7,114 nucleotides of DNA from Actinomycetes bacterium. GTDB lineage: Bacteria; Actinomycetota; Acidimicrobiia; Acidimicrobiales; RAAP-2. The notes below the pieces were generated by a model, which was not told the origin of the DNA, did not search any database, and saw only the letters and a program-made list of their open reading frames with translations. Positions 1-7,054 of the stretch are shown here, piece after piece (position 1 is the stretch's first letter; each line of letters opens with the position of its first letter). A program made the translations under genes and the position numbers. The stretch is from the NCBI GenBank assembly GCA_021849765.1, contig JAJZSM010000075.1, forward strand, positions 1 to 7,114, read 5' to 3'.

Positions 1-196
1 AGGGCGCCGCAGTCTCGGGCAGAACCTTTGACTCCTTGCACTTGGCCCAGAACTGGGACGGGGACAGGTCAGCGCGATCGGTGAACTCGTCGTCTCCGAA
101 GCGGATCGTCAGTGGCACCACGTCGACGTCGAGTCGCTGGGCGACGTCGTCGGGGATGTCACTGCCGCTATCACTGACCACACGGATCCGAGCCAT
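1..196 (-). CDS. degV: DegV family fatty-acid-binding protein, N-terminal part
   Basis: Partial gene: about 65 N-terminal residues are visible and the rest lies beyond the window start. The protein begins MARIRVVSDSGSDIPDDVA and continues with PLTIRFGDDEF, a DLSPSQFW segment and PETAAP, in the order seen at the start of DegV proteins (first strand with SDSxSDxP, the PLxxxxG strand, the xxFxxxL/W helix, then the P-T/E-T-x-x-P loop). DegV proteins are cytosolic, bind a fatty acid and, in some Firmicutes, present it to a fatty acid kinase; whether this one works with a kinase cannot be seen. The start at 196 is supported by a purine-rich site (GAGGGGG, 202-208) five bases upstream. It lies 27 bases behind murJ on the same strand, so it is probably the third gene of that operon. 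Family call is firm; the function within the family is open. Confidence 0.86.
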   Translation of the reverse strand, partial: MARIRVVSDSGSDIPDDVAQRLDVDVVPLTIRFGDDEFTDRADLSPSQFWAKCKESKVLPETAAP

Positions 197-201
197 CTTG
201 T

Positions 202-208
202 CCCCCTC
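202..208 (-). promoter_or_regulatory. Ribosome binding site of degV
   Basis: On the minus strand GAGGGGG sits five bases before the ATG at 196. It lies in the 27-base gap after the murJ stop and supports this start codon. No terminator or promoter is evident in the gap, so degV is likely read from the murJ transcript. Confidence 0.6.
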
Positions 209-223
209 TCGTTCTGCCGACTG

Positions 224-1813
224 TCAGCCTTGCACGTTCGACGGTCGACGGCCAGCGTGGCGCTGGCCGAGTGCCACGACCACGACGTAGGCGACGATCC
301 CGATCACGAACGCGCTCGCGAACCGGACGATCAGCCCGAGGCCGACGTTCGCGCTCGACGCCGCGTACGTAGCGGCCATGGCGGTGCCGGCGACGAGGGA
401 CGCGACGGTGCTGCGGCGAACGTGGATCGACCAGATCGTCGAGGTGATCGAGACGTGATGTCTCGAGAGCGCGAACAGCGCCGCGACCGCCGCGACCGTG
501 TACGAGATGGAGACGCTCGAAGTGAGTGCCGCGATCGAGTGACGTCCGAACGCAAGGGCCAAGACGATGTTGAGTCCGTTCTGGAAGAGGTAGAGCACGA
601 AGACCTCGCGGGCGCGCTGCATCGCCTGGAGGCCTCGAACGCAGAGCATGTACACGGTGAAGCCCGGCATGCCGGCCGCGAGCACTGCGAGCACGGTGCC
701 CGCCGCGAGCGTGTGGGTGGCGTTGACGTGGTTGAGCACCGCGACGAGGGGCTGGCTGAGGATGATGAACCCGATGGTGCACGGCACGATGATCACCAGC
801 GATTGGCGCAGGCCGAATCGGAGTCGCTCGCTGAAGCCGGTGTAGTCCTCGTCGGTGGCCATTCGTGACAACTGGGGCGCGAGTGAACTCAGCACCGAGA
901 CCACGATCACCGCGTAGGGGATGAGGAAAAACGACCATCCGTAGGTGTAGGCGCTAACCGGGCCGTTGCCGCCGACGCCGAAGGCGAGCGCAAGTATGAC
1001 GTAGAGCGATGCCTGATTCGCGACGACGACGAGCAGGGTCCACCCACCCAGTCGAGCGATGGCGTGGAGCGCGGGGTCGTGACGATCGAACCGGGGAGCG
1101 ACGCGCCACAGGTCGCTGCGGGCGAGCGAGGGCAGCAGGAAGAGGAACTGAACGGCGACGCCGAGGGTGGTCCCGAGCCCGAGCCAGAGCAGGTCGTGCG
1201 ATCCGGGTAGTTGTGCCAGCACCGGTGTCGGATCGACGAGGTGGAACCAGATCAGCACGGCCACCGCAATGACGTTGTTCGCCACCGGCACCCACGCGGG
1301 GGCGCCGAACCGGTGGCGCACGTTGAGTAGGGCCGTGGCGAGTCCGATAAGGCCGTAGAAGAAGATTTGAGGGACGAACCAGCGCAGCAACTCCGTCGCC
1401 ACCCGGCGCTGATTCTCGAGCAGCGTCGCGGCGTGGCCCGCGTCGAGTTGGTGCAGTGCGGTGAAGCCGTCGATGATCCACGGGGCGGCGATCCAGGCAA
1501 GGGCGGACCCGATGACCAGGGAGATCACTGATGCCGTGAGCACCGTGGAGATCGAATGCCAAGCCCGGCGCTCGCCGTCGACGGCGAGACGCTCGACGAA
1601 CACGGGGATGTAGGTCGCGATCATGATCCCACCGAGGACAAGGTCGAAAAGCATGTTGGGAATCGTGTTGGCGAGGTTGAAGGCGTCCGCGAGCGGTGTG
1701 AACCCGAGGACCCAGACGAGGACGAAGACCCGCAGCAGCCCCGTCAGTCGGGAGGCGAGCGTGCCGCTCGCCATCGACAGCACGCGCGAGGAGTGACTCG
1801 ACGTGGTGCTCAT
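224..1813 (-). CDS. murJ: Lipid II flippase MurJ (MviN family)
   Basis: Encodes 529 residues from the ATG at 1813. MurJ is a polytopic inner-membrane MOP-superfamily transporter that flips the peptidoglycan precursor lipid II outwards. The N-terminus carries the family signature: SRLTGLLR at residues 21-28 (R22 and R28 match the essential arginines of E. coli MurJ), ADAF at 42-45 and NTIPNML at 49-55, followed by a series of hydrophobic helices to the end consistent with about 14 membrane segments. The loop arginine after NxxPN in E. coli is absent (NMLFDLVLGG), and the helix near residue 300 reads YGWSFFLIPY; I recall similar patterns in actinobacterial MurJ. The length is that of a plain MurJ; the long cytoplasmic C-terminal pseudokinase extension of mycobacterial MurJ is missing. 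The chosen start overlaps the DUF6049 stop as ATGA (1810-1813); an upstream start at 1861 would intrude into that gene. MASGTLASR (M14) is a possible shorter start. Confidence 0.93.
   Translation of the reverse strand: MSTTSSHSSRVLSMASGTLASRLTGLLRVFVLVWVLGFTPLADAFNLANTIPNMLFDLVLGGIMIATYIPVFVERLAVDGERRAWHSISTVLTASVISLVIGSALAWIAAPWIIDGFTALHQLDAGHAATLLENQRRVATELLRWFVPQIFFYGLIGLATALLNVRHRFGAPAWVPVANNVIAVAVLIWFHLVDPTPVLAQLPGSHDLLWLGLGTTLGVAVQFLFLLPSLARSDLWRVAPRFDRHDPALHAIARLGGWTLLVVVANQASLYVILALAFGVGGNGPVSAYTYGWSFFLIPYAVIVVSVLSSLAPQLSRMATDEDYTGFSERLRFGLRQSLVIIVPCTIGFIILSQPLVAVLNHVNATHTLAAGTVLAVLAAGMPGFTVYMLCVRGLQAMQRAREVFVLYLFQNGLNIVLALAFGRHSIAALTSSVSISYTVAAVAALFALSRHHVSITSTIWSIHVRRSTVASLVAGTAMAATYAASSANVGLGLIVRFASAFVIGIVAYVVVVALGQRHAGRRPSNVQG
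1810..1813 (-). promoter_or_regulatory. ATGA start/stop overlap between DUF6049 gene and murJ
   Basis: The murJ ATG (1813-1811) shares bases with the TGA stop of the upstream gene (1812-1810). There is no strong Shine-Dalgarno at normal spacing (an AGGGA lies about 11 bases upstream), so murJ translation probably depends on ribosomes finishing the upstream gene. Confidence 0.75.
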
Positions 1814-3762
1814 CGAGCGTGGCGTCCCTTCGAGCGGCGACGATACGTCTGCCACCACCACGCCCCGAGCACCAAGAGCGAGGCCAGTGTCAACAGGTAC
1901 CCGACTACGGACGTGCCTGCGATACGCACCTGGATGGCCGCGTGGGCGAGTAAGACCTGTTGGTCGGGCGTCGTCACGTTCACCTGCAAGGTGAGACTGC
2001 TACCGCGGTGGCTCACGGTCGGCACGCGCACCGAGGTCGTCGGCGCACCGAGGGTCACCACGACGTTGGACCCCTTGGGGAAGTCCAACTGGTTCGTCAA
2101 GAGGTGGACCACCGCCGTGATCGTGTACGAGGCGGTGCTGTGCAATGTGATCGGCAGCGCGGTCCCGGGGCCGGCGAGTGTGATGGCGCTCGGGTCGACA
2201 GTGAACTTGGCGAGCTGCGCGTTGAGACCGGCCGTGGCTGCGTTGATAATGCTCTGACGTGCCGACGCACTCCCGACGGTCTCGGCGCGTGCGGTCGCAA
2301 CACGAAGGGCGAAGGCGACAGCGTGATCGGTGATGGCTTGGCTGAAGGAGTTGACCTGGGCCGCGAGTGTGGTGAGTGTGGTGACGTTGCGCGCACTCCA
2401 GTGGGAGGGCGGGCCCGCGAGCAAGGTCCGGGTTGATGGCGCACCGTCGGATCCGATCAGTGACGAGGTGAACGAGGGGACCAGACTGCTCGCCACGACG
2501 AACGGATCAGCGGTGAGGCCCGCCGCGACCTGGTTGAAGAACGGGATCGACGTCATCGTCGCCGGGACAGTGACGATGACCGATCGGCTGGCGGGCGCGT
2601 TGGGTGCCTCGAAATGCAAGAAGGCGAGCGTGGCCAGCATGATGGCAGCCCGGCGGCCGGGTTCGATGGCCCCGTCGACCGCGAGCGCTGAGAGTGGCTG
2701 GTCGTCGGTCAGCGCGACGGGCGACCCACCTCCCGTGACGTGAAAGGGGGAGCCCCAGGTCAGGGTTGTGGAGGGCTCGATCGTGAGCCGGTTCTCGGGG
2801 ACGACGACGTTGGAAACGCCGGCCGCCCCCAGGGCGGCGACCGTCGCGGCCGAGGGCTGGCCCTCAAGCAGGACGGGTCCGTCGAGGTAGTGCCCGGTGA
2901 TGGCCCCGACGAGCTGACCGGCCAGGTTAAGTTGTGACTTCACCTCAGCGCCGAGTCCGTTCGCCGCGAGTCCGGCGAAGTCCACCCGCTGGGGCGGGGC
3001 GTCGACGATGCGGTGCAGCGGACTGGCGACCGCGTGATTGAGCGCGTCACGCCACGCCGCACCGCGCGCTCCGGCCACGTAGGCGCTCGACAGCGTCTCG
3101 TAGTTAGCGCTGACCGTGAGTGGCATCGTCGGACGTCGACTGATCGCTGTGAGCACGGCTGCGGTGCGAACGGATTTGGACCACGTCCCCGCGCCCAAGG
3201 TCGTGATCCAGGAGAACTGCAGCGGGCTCGCGACGGGTGCGGACTGGACCGCGACGAGGGACCACGACACCGACGTGGTCCCGTGGGCGCTGACGGCGTA
3301 ACGCAGCGGGTACACGCCGTCGCAGGTCGCACCGCGACATGCGAGTCGTAACCGGGGTAGTGGTCCGCACCGGCCCCGACTGATGAGCGGGCGTCCCGTG
3401 AAGAACACGACCGTGATGGTGCTCGTGCGTGACGCCGTGCAGTCGGGTTCGAACGAACCGGTCGATGCGGAGGCGGGTCCGGAGATCCCGGCGCCCGAGA
3501 TGATCGGCGCGATCTGTGAGCGCATGACGATTCGGGGGTAGAGCGCGAGAGACGCCTGCGTCGTGTCGCTCGGGTGGGCGAAGGCCATCGCGATGACGAT
3601 TCTGGCGGTGCCCGACGATGACATCACCGCAGTGGCGTCCTGGTGCTCGACGGTGAAGGTCGGCGTAGTCGCAGCGCCCGAGGCCGACGGCCACGTGATC
3701 GTCGCGAGGCCGAGGAGTACCACGCTGAGCGCCCGCCACCAGGTGGAAAAATGGTGGAACAT
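1810..3762 (-). CDS. DUF6049 family exported, membrane-anchored protein upstream of murJ
   Basis: Encodes 650 residues from the ATG at 3762. Residues 1-30 form a Sec-type signal peptide (WWR, then a hydrophobic ALSVVLLGLATI core, then a PSASGA-A cleavage region). The rest is predicted outside the cell up to one membrane helix at about 619-637, ending in a basic tail (RRRSKGRHAR), so it is a type I membrane protein. Recognisable DUF6049 traits are the CDGVYPLRY motif near 147, a middle alpha/beta part with PVLLEGQPSAATVAALGAAG around 296-315 and RSVIVTVP near 393-400, and a Ser/Thr-rich beta-sandwich-like C-terminal part (about 525-617). Four cysteines (108, 132, 142, 147) are its only ones. 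The family is the actinobacterial neighbour of murJ (M. tuberculosis Rv3909 next to Rv3910); its biochemical role is not known to me. The start at 3762 is chosen because it gives the signal peptide; the frame stays open further upstream only as shadow of pcnA. No catalytic residues are evident, so I infer a structural or partner role. Confidence 0.82.
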   Translation of the reverse strand: MFHHFSTWWRALSVVLLGLATITWPSASGAATTPTFTVEHQDATAVMSSSGTARIVIAMAFAHPSDTTQASLALYPRIVMRSQIAPIISGAGISGPASASTGSFEPDCTASRTSTITVVFFTGRPLISRGRCGPLPRLRLACRGATCDGVYPLRYAVSAHGTTSVSWSLVAVQSAPVASPLQFSWITTLGAGTWSKSVRTAAVLTAISRRPTMPLTVSANYETLSSAYVAGARGAAWRDALNHAVASPLHRIVDAPPQRVDFAGLAANGLGAEVKSQLNLAGQLVGAITGHYLDGPVLLEGQPSAATVAALGAAGVSNVVVPENRLTIEPSTTLTWGSPFHVTGGGSPVALTDDQPLSALAVDGAIEPGRRAAIMLATLAFLHFEAPNAPASRSVIVTVPATMTSIPFFNQVAAGLTADPFVVASSLVPSFTSSLIGSDGAPSTRTLLAGPPSHWSARNVTTLTTLAAQVNSFSQAITDHAVAFALRVATARAETVGSASARQSIINAATAGLNAQLAKFTVDPSAITLAGPGTALPITLHSTASYTITAVVHLLTNQLDFPKGSNVVVTLGAPTTSVRVPTVSHRGSSLTLQVNVTTPDQQVLLAHAAIQVRIAGTSVVGYLLTLASLLVLGAWWWQTYRRRSKGRHAR

Positions 3763-3829
3763 GCAGACCCAGGCTACCGTCGCCCGTGTCGGGCCACCGG
3801 CCCAACTACCGTTGTGGCGAGTGTTGTCC
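3763..3829. promoter_or_regulatory. Divergent promoter region of the DUF6049-murJ operon and pcnA
   Basis: This 67-base gap must hold both promoters. On the minus strand TAGCCT (3771-3776) lies 8 bases before the DUF6049 ATG, which has no Shine-Dalgarno; that fits a -10 box of a leaderless transcript. On the plus strand TACCGT (3807-3812) could be a -10 box for pcnA. CTACCGT occurs twice as a direct repeat (3774-3780 and 3806-3812), and between the copies is the inverted repeat GGGCC-ACC-GGCCC (3791-3803). No good -35 box is seen for either direction. Promoter presence is inferred from the layout; the exact boxes are tentative. Confidence 0.45.
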
Positions 3830-5248
3830 ATGGAGCAAGCCCACGAACGGCTAGTCGAGCTAGCTGATTTAGCGCGACCCCTCGCGCGCGTCTTCGCCGA
3901 CGAGGGGTTCTCCTTGTACGCCGTCGGTGGGTCGGTTCGCGACGCATTGCTCGGCGAGCCGCGTCGCGAGGACTTTGAGATTGACTTCACGACCAACGCT
4001 CGACCCGACGACGTGGCGCGCATCATGACGCCCGTGTGCACGACGCTCTGGGAGCAGGGGCGGGCTTTCGGGACCCTCGGGGGCGTGATACGGGCTAACG
4101 GCGTCAAAGCTGAGGTCACCACGTTCCGGTCCGAGGCCTACGTCGATCATTCGCGGAAACCATCGGTGGAGTGGGGTGATTCGCTGGAGGTCGACCTGAG
4201 TCGGCGTGACTTCACCATCAACGCCCTGGCGCTCGATGTCATCGCGTTGGCCGACGAGACCCCGGGTGTCCAGACACTCTTCGACTACCACCAGGGATTC
4301 ATCGACCTCTTCGAGCGACGACTTCGTACGCCGACCGACCCCATCCGGCTCTTCCAGGACGACCCATTGCGAATGCTCCGGGCCGCCCGTTTCGCTGCCC
4401 GTTTCGACCTGTCGATCGACCCGGCCGTCGAGTCGGCCGCGACCGAGATGGCCGAGTCACTGCGCAAGGTCTCGGTAGAGCGGGTGCGTGGCGAACTCGA
4501 CCTGCTGCTCATGACCGCGCGACCGTCGACGGGGCTCGACTTCATCGTGCGAACCGGGCTTTCGGACCAGTTCTTCCCCGAACTGGCGATGCTGCAACTC
4601 GAGCAAGACCCAATCCACCAACACAAGGATGTGCTCAAGCACACGTGGGCGGTGGTCGATAAGACGTCCGCGAACCTCACCCTGCGACTTGCGGCGCTGT
4701 TCCACGACATTGGCAAGCCCCGTACGCGGGCTATCTCGGACGACGGGGTCACCTTCCGATTCCACGAGATCGTGGGCGCGAAGATGACGCGTAAGCGGAT
4801 GACGGCGCTCAAATACCCTCAAACGGCGATCGACGACGTGAGCATGCTCGTCGAGCTCCATCTCCGCTTTCACACCTACAAGATGGGCTGGAGCGACCGC
4901 GCGGTTCGCCGGTACGTGCGAGACGCCGGACACCTGTTAAACGAGCTCAACGAACTCACGCGCTGTGACGCGACGACGCGCAACGCGCGCAAGGCCGCGA
5001 CGTTCGCGAAACGGATGGACGAGCTGGAGATCCGCATCGAAGAGGTCCGCGCCACCGAGGACCTGAGCCGACTTCGTCCCGCGCTCGACGGTGTCGCCGT
5101 CATGGAGCTGCTGCACGTCGCCCCGGGTCCGGTGGTCGGCAAGGCGCTCGACTTCTTGATGGAGATCCGCCTCGACGAGGGCGAGATCGACCCGGACGAC
5201 GCAGCACGGCGACTCACCGCATGGTGGGAGCAACAGAACGCCACATGA
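3830..5248 (+). CDS. pcnA: CCA tRNA nucleotidyltransferase with HD domain
   Basis: Encodes 472 residues, close to actinobacterial PcnA/CCA enzymes (about 480). It adds or repairs the 3' CCA end of tRNAs in the cytosol using CTP and ATP, without a nucleic-acid template. Class II nucleotidyltransferase motifs are clear: YAVGGSVRDALLG at 30-42, EIDFTTNARP at 50-59 (catalytic carboxylate pair region), RRDFTINALALD at 125-136, and DDPLRMLRAARF at 177-188 (nucleobase-selection and neck region). A C-terminal HD domain follows, with H271 (VLKHT), H292-D293 (FHDIGK) and H312 (FHEIVGA). Odd point: the first residue of the usual DxD pair is Glu50, and the loop before it is about three residues longer than in the homologues I remember. 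The ATG at 3830 follows a weak GGCGAG (3816-3821) at 8 bases; an in-frame GTG at 3821 is an alternative. Starts further upstream overlap the divergent gene. The short name cca is also used. Confidence 0.95.
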   Translation: MEQAHERLVELADLARPLARVFADEGFSLYAVGGSVRDALLGEPRREDFEIDFTTNARPDDVARIMTPVCTTLWEQGRAFGTLGGVIRANGVKAEVTTFRSEAYVDHSRKPSVEWGDSLEVDLSRRDFTINALALDVIALADETPGVQTLFDYHQGFIDLFERRLRTPTDPIRLFQDDPLRMLRAARFAARFDLSIDPAVESAATEMAESLRKVSVERVRGELDLLLMTARPSTGLDFIVRTGLSDQFFPELAMLQLEQDPIHQHKDVLKHTWAVVDKTSANLTLRLAALFHDIGKPRTRAISDDGVTFRFHEIVGAKMTRKRMTALKYPQTAIDDVSMLVELHLRFHTYKMGWSDRAVRRYVRDAGHLLNELNELTRCDATTRNARKAATFAKRMDELEIRIEEVRATEDLSRLRPALDGVAVMELLHVAPGPVVGKALDFLMEIRLDEGEIDPDDAARRLTAWWEQQNAT

Positions 5249-5286
5249 CAAAGCCCCCGTCACCGATTCGGGTGACGGGGGCTTTG
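5249..5286. terminator. Bidirectional hairpin between convergent pcnA and ino1
   Basis: A perfect 16-bp stem, CAAAGCCCCCGTCACC (5249-5264) pairing with 5271-5286, closes a six-base GATTCG loop. It begins on the base after the pcnA stop and ends seven bases before the ino1 stop. The outer part is AAAG/CTTT, giving a short T run at the 3' side in both directions, though there is no long T tract beyond the stem. Its position between two convergent genes supports a shared terminator. Confidence 0.88.
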
Positions 5287-5293
5287 CAGTGGC

Positions 5294-6388
5294 TTACGGC
5301 CAGACGGGGTTCTCGGCGCCGCCGTTCGCGAATGCGTCGACCATGTCGTGGGCGACGTCGTCGTGGAACTGCACCGGGGGCGACTTCATGAAGTACGCCG
5401 AAGGACCGACGACCGGTCCGCCGATGCCGCGGTCGAGGGCGATCTTGGCGCAGCGCACCGCGTCGATGATGACGCCGGCCGAGTTGGGCGAGTCCCACAC
5501 CTCGAGCTTGAGCTCGAGGTTCAGTGGCACGTCGCCGAAGTTGCGACCCTCCATGCGGATGTAGGCCCACTTGCGGTCGAGCAGCCACGGTACGTGGTCG
5601 CTCGGGCCGATGTGGATGTTCTCGGGCTCGAGGTGGCTGCTCTCCAGTTGGGACGTGACGGACTGGGTCTTGGAGATCTTCTTCGACTCAAGTCGTTCGC
5701 GGTCGAGCATGTTCTTGAAGTCCATGTTGCCGCCGACGTTCAATTGGTAGGTGCGGTCCAGGGTCAGGCCACGGTCTTCGAAGAGGCGCGACAGGATGCG
5801 GTGCACGATGGTGGCTCCGACCTGGCTCTTGATGTCGTCGCCGATGATCGGGACACCCGCGTCAGCGAACTTCTTCGCCCAGACGGGGTCCGAGGCGATG
5901 AAGACGGGGATGGCGTTCACGAAGGCGACCCCGGCGTCGATGGCGGCTTGGGCGTAGAAGCGCTGGGCTTCTTCGGAGCCGACGGGGAGGTAGGAGACCA
6001 GCACCTGGGCGCCGGAGTCGCGCAGGGCCTGGACGACGTCAACGGCCTCGGCCGGTGACTCCTCGATGACCTCGCGGTAGTACTTGTTGAGGCCGTCCAA
6101 AGTCGGCCCCCGCTGCACCGTGACGCCCAGTGACGGCACAGTCGCGAACTTGATCGTGTTGTTTTGCCCGCCGTCGATCGCCTTGCCGAGGTCGTTGCCG
6201 ACCTTGGATGCGTCGACGTCGAAGGCGAGGACGAACTCGAGGTCGCTCACGTGGTAGCCGCCGAGCACCACGTGCATGAGACCAGGGACGTCGTCACCCG
6301 CCTTGGCGTCCTTGTAATACGTCACGCCTTGAATGAGTGAACTAGCGCAGTTTCCGACGCCAGCGATCGCCACACGAATCTTCTCCAT
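5294..6388 (-). CDS. ino1: Inositol-3-phosphate synthase (myo-inositol-1-phosphate synthase)
   Basis: Encodes 364 residues, nearly the length of M. tuberculosis Ino1 (367). It is a cytosolic NAD-dependent enzyme that converts glucose-6-phosphate to 1L-myo-inositol-3-phosphate (also called 1D-myo-inositol-1-phosphate), the first step towards phosphatidylinositol, its mannosides and mycothiol in Actinomycetota. The N-terminal Rossmann motif is GVGNCASSL (10-18); further family segments are [13 protein letters not shown] (130-142), [11 protein letters not shown] (183-193), NMDFKNM (221-227), SKTQSV (239-244), SDHVPWL (263-269) and FMKSPPVQ (333-340), including the conserved lysines of the active site. 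All expected parts are present and the frame is intact. The start has a strong ribosome binding site (AAAGGAG, 6393-6399). padR lies 23 bases upstream on the same strand, so the two are probably co-transcribed. It converges on pcnA with a shared hairpin. Confidence 0.96.
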   Translation of the reverse strand: MEKIRVAIAGVGNCASSLIQGVTYYKDAKAGDDVPGLMHVVLGGYHVSDLEFVLAFDVDASKVGNDLGKAIDGGQNNTIKFATVPSLGVTVQRGPTLDGLNKYYREVIEESPAEAVDVVQALRDSGAQVLVSYLPVGSEEAQRFYAQAAIDAGVAFVNAIPVFIASDPVWAKKFADAGVPIIGDDIKSQVGATIVHRILSRLFEDRGLTLDRTYQLNVGGNMDFKNMLDRERLESKKISKTQSVTSQLESSHLEPENIHIGPSDHVPWLLDRKWAYIRMEGRNFGDVPLNLELKLEVWDSPNSAGVIIDAVRCAKIALDRGIGGPVVGPSAYFMKSPPVQFHDDVAHDMVDAFANGGAENPVWP

Positions 6389-6392
6389 GGCG

Positions 6393-6399
6393 CTCCTTT
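6393..6399 (-). promoter_or_regulatory. Ribosome binding site of ino1
   Basis: AAAGGAG on the minus strand, four bases before the ATG at 6388. It is the best Shine-Dalgarno match in the window and lies inside the 23-base padR-ino1 gap, so ino1 can be translated independently on a shared mRNA. Confidence 0.75.
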
Positions 6400-6411
6400 C
6401 TGCTTCTTCTC

Positions 6412-7035
6412 TTACTTCGCGTCTTGCGCGAAACTGTTGTGGTTACTGCGTTCGGTGGTCAACAGGTTGTCGATCCACGCGAGGTCCAACTCGACCGCCT
6501 GCGCGGCGTGTTCCATCACGCTGCGGGCGTACGAGTCAAGTTCGGTGTTGGCCGCGCCGGCGCGGACCTCGGCCAGGCGCGAGACGAGGTCCGCGCGGCG
6601 ACGTTCGAGGAGCGCGACGCGCAACGTAGGGGTGAGGTACTTCGCGAGCGCCATGCGCATCGTGAAACTCTTGCCGTCGTCCATCGTGGTGGGGTCGGCG
6701 AGTAGTTCGGCGAACTCCTGACGCCCACGGTCGGTGATCCGGTAGACCTTGCGGCCACGACGACCAATGCCCGAGGTCGCGCGAAGTGCGCGAAGCGACG
6801 CGCGTTCACCCGAGAGCGAGCCGGTCGAGAGCGCACCGAAACGGGACTCGGTCGGCGCCACGGCTTCGACACTGCCGTGGCGCTCCAGGCGGGCGAGGGC
6901 GGGGTAGATAGACCCGAAGGACACGTTGGCCGAGACGCCGAGACGCTCGCGTAACTGCGAGCGGATCTCATAGCCGTGATGATCACGGTCCATGAGCAGT
7001 CCCAGGATGGCAATATCCAACATGCGACTCATCAT
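6412..7035 (-). CDS. PadR family transcriptional regulator upstream of ino1
   Basis: Encodes 207 residues from the ATG at 7035. The N-terminal winged helix-turn-helix is typical of Pad[21 protein letters not shown] (5-24), [15 protein letters not shown] (40-54) and the wing strand [10 protein letters not shown] (95-104). The C-terminal half (about 120-195) is helical and charged, as in the dimerisation part of this family. Between the two wing strands is a long Ser/Gly/Arg-rich stretch (about 61-94). PadR proteins are usually dimeric repressors of their own and neighbouring genes. The pairing with ino1 is the same as Rv0047c-Rv0046c in M. tuberculosis, so control of ino1 is a reasonable inference; the effector is unknown. 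Start choice is uncertain: ATGs at 7035, 7032 and 7023 are all in frame and none has a Shine-Dalgarno; an in-frame GTG at 7077 would place the palindromic operator inside the gene and is less likely. Confidence 0.9.
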   Translation of the reverse strand: MMSRMLDIAILGLLMDRDHHGYEIRSQLRERLGVSANVSFGSIYPALARLERHGSVEAVAPTESRFGALSTGSLSGERASLRALRATSGIGRRGRKVYRITDRGRQEFAELLADPTTMDDGKSFTMRMALAKYLTPTLRVALLERRRADLVSRLAEVRAGAANTELDSYARSVMEHAAQAVELDLAWIDNLLTTERSNHNSFAQDAK

Positions 7036-7040
7036 ATCAA

Positions 7041-7054
7041 TTCGATATATCGAA
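7041..7054. promoter_or_regulatory. Perfect 14-bp palindrome, candidate PadR operator
   Basis: TTCGATATATCGAA is a perfect palindrome just upstream of the padR start. AT-rich palindromes over their own promoter are usual for PadR repressors. On the minus strand it contains TATATC (7044-7049), 8 bases before the ATG at 7035, so a bound dimer would cover the likely -10 box. This is inferred autoregulation, not shown. Confidence 0.6.

Noticed and set aside
36..868. Plus-strand open frames opposite degV and murJ
   Set aside because: Low-complexity Arg/Asp/Glu-rich translations, no ribosome binding site, fully covered by recognised genes on the other strand.
171..938. Minus-strand open frame of 255 codons overlapping murJ
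   Set aside because: Arg/His/Pro-rich translation without family features, out of frame with the clear murJ gene; a shadow frame of GC-rich coding DNA.
1814..1861. Start of murJ at the GTG near 1861
   Set aside because: It would lengthen the overlap with the upstream gene by 48 bases; the ATGA overlap at 1810-1813 is the usual arrangement.
1556..2257. Plus-strand open frame of 233 codons across the murJ/DUF6049 junction
   Set aside because: It is antisense to two recognised genes and its translation resembles no family.
3563..3829. Upstream starts for pcnA
   Set aside because: They overlap the divergent DUF6049 gene and its promoter gap; the conserved part of the enzyme begins close after 3830.
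3763..4122. N-terminal extension of the DUF6049 gene by 120 codons
   Set aside because: It runs antisense to pcnA, has no homology-like features and would bury the signal peptide inside the protein.
5348..6058. Plus-strand open frame of 236 codons opposite ino1
   Set aside because: Composition is Val/Asp/Gly/Glu-rich, typical of the antisense of a conserved gene; ino1 is certain.
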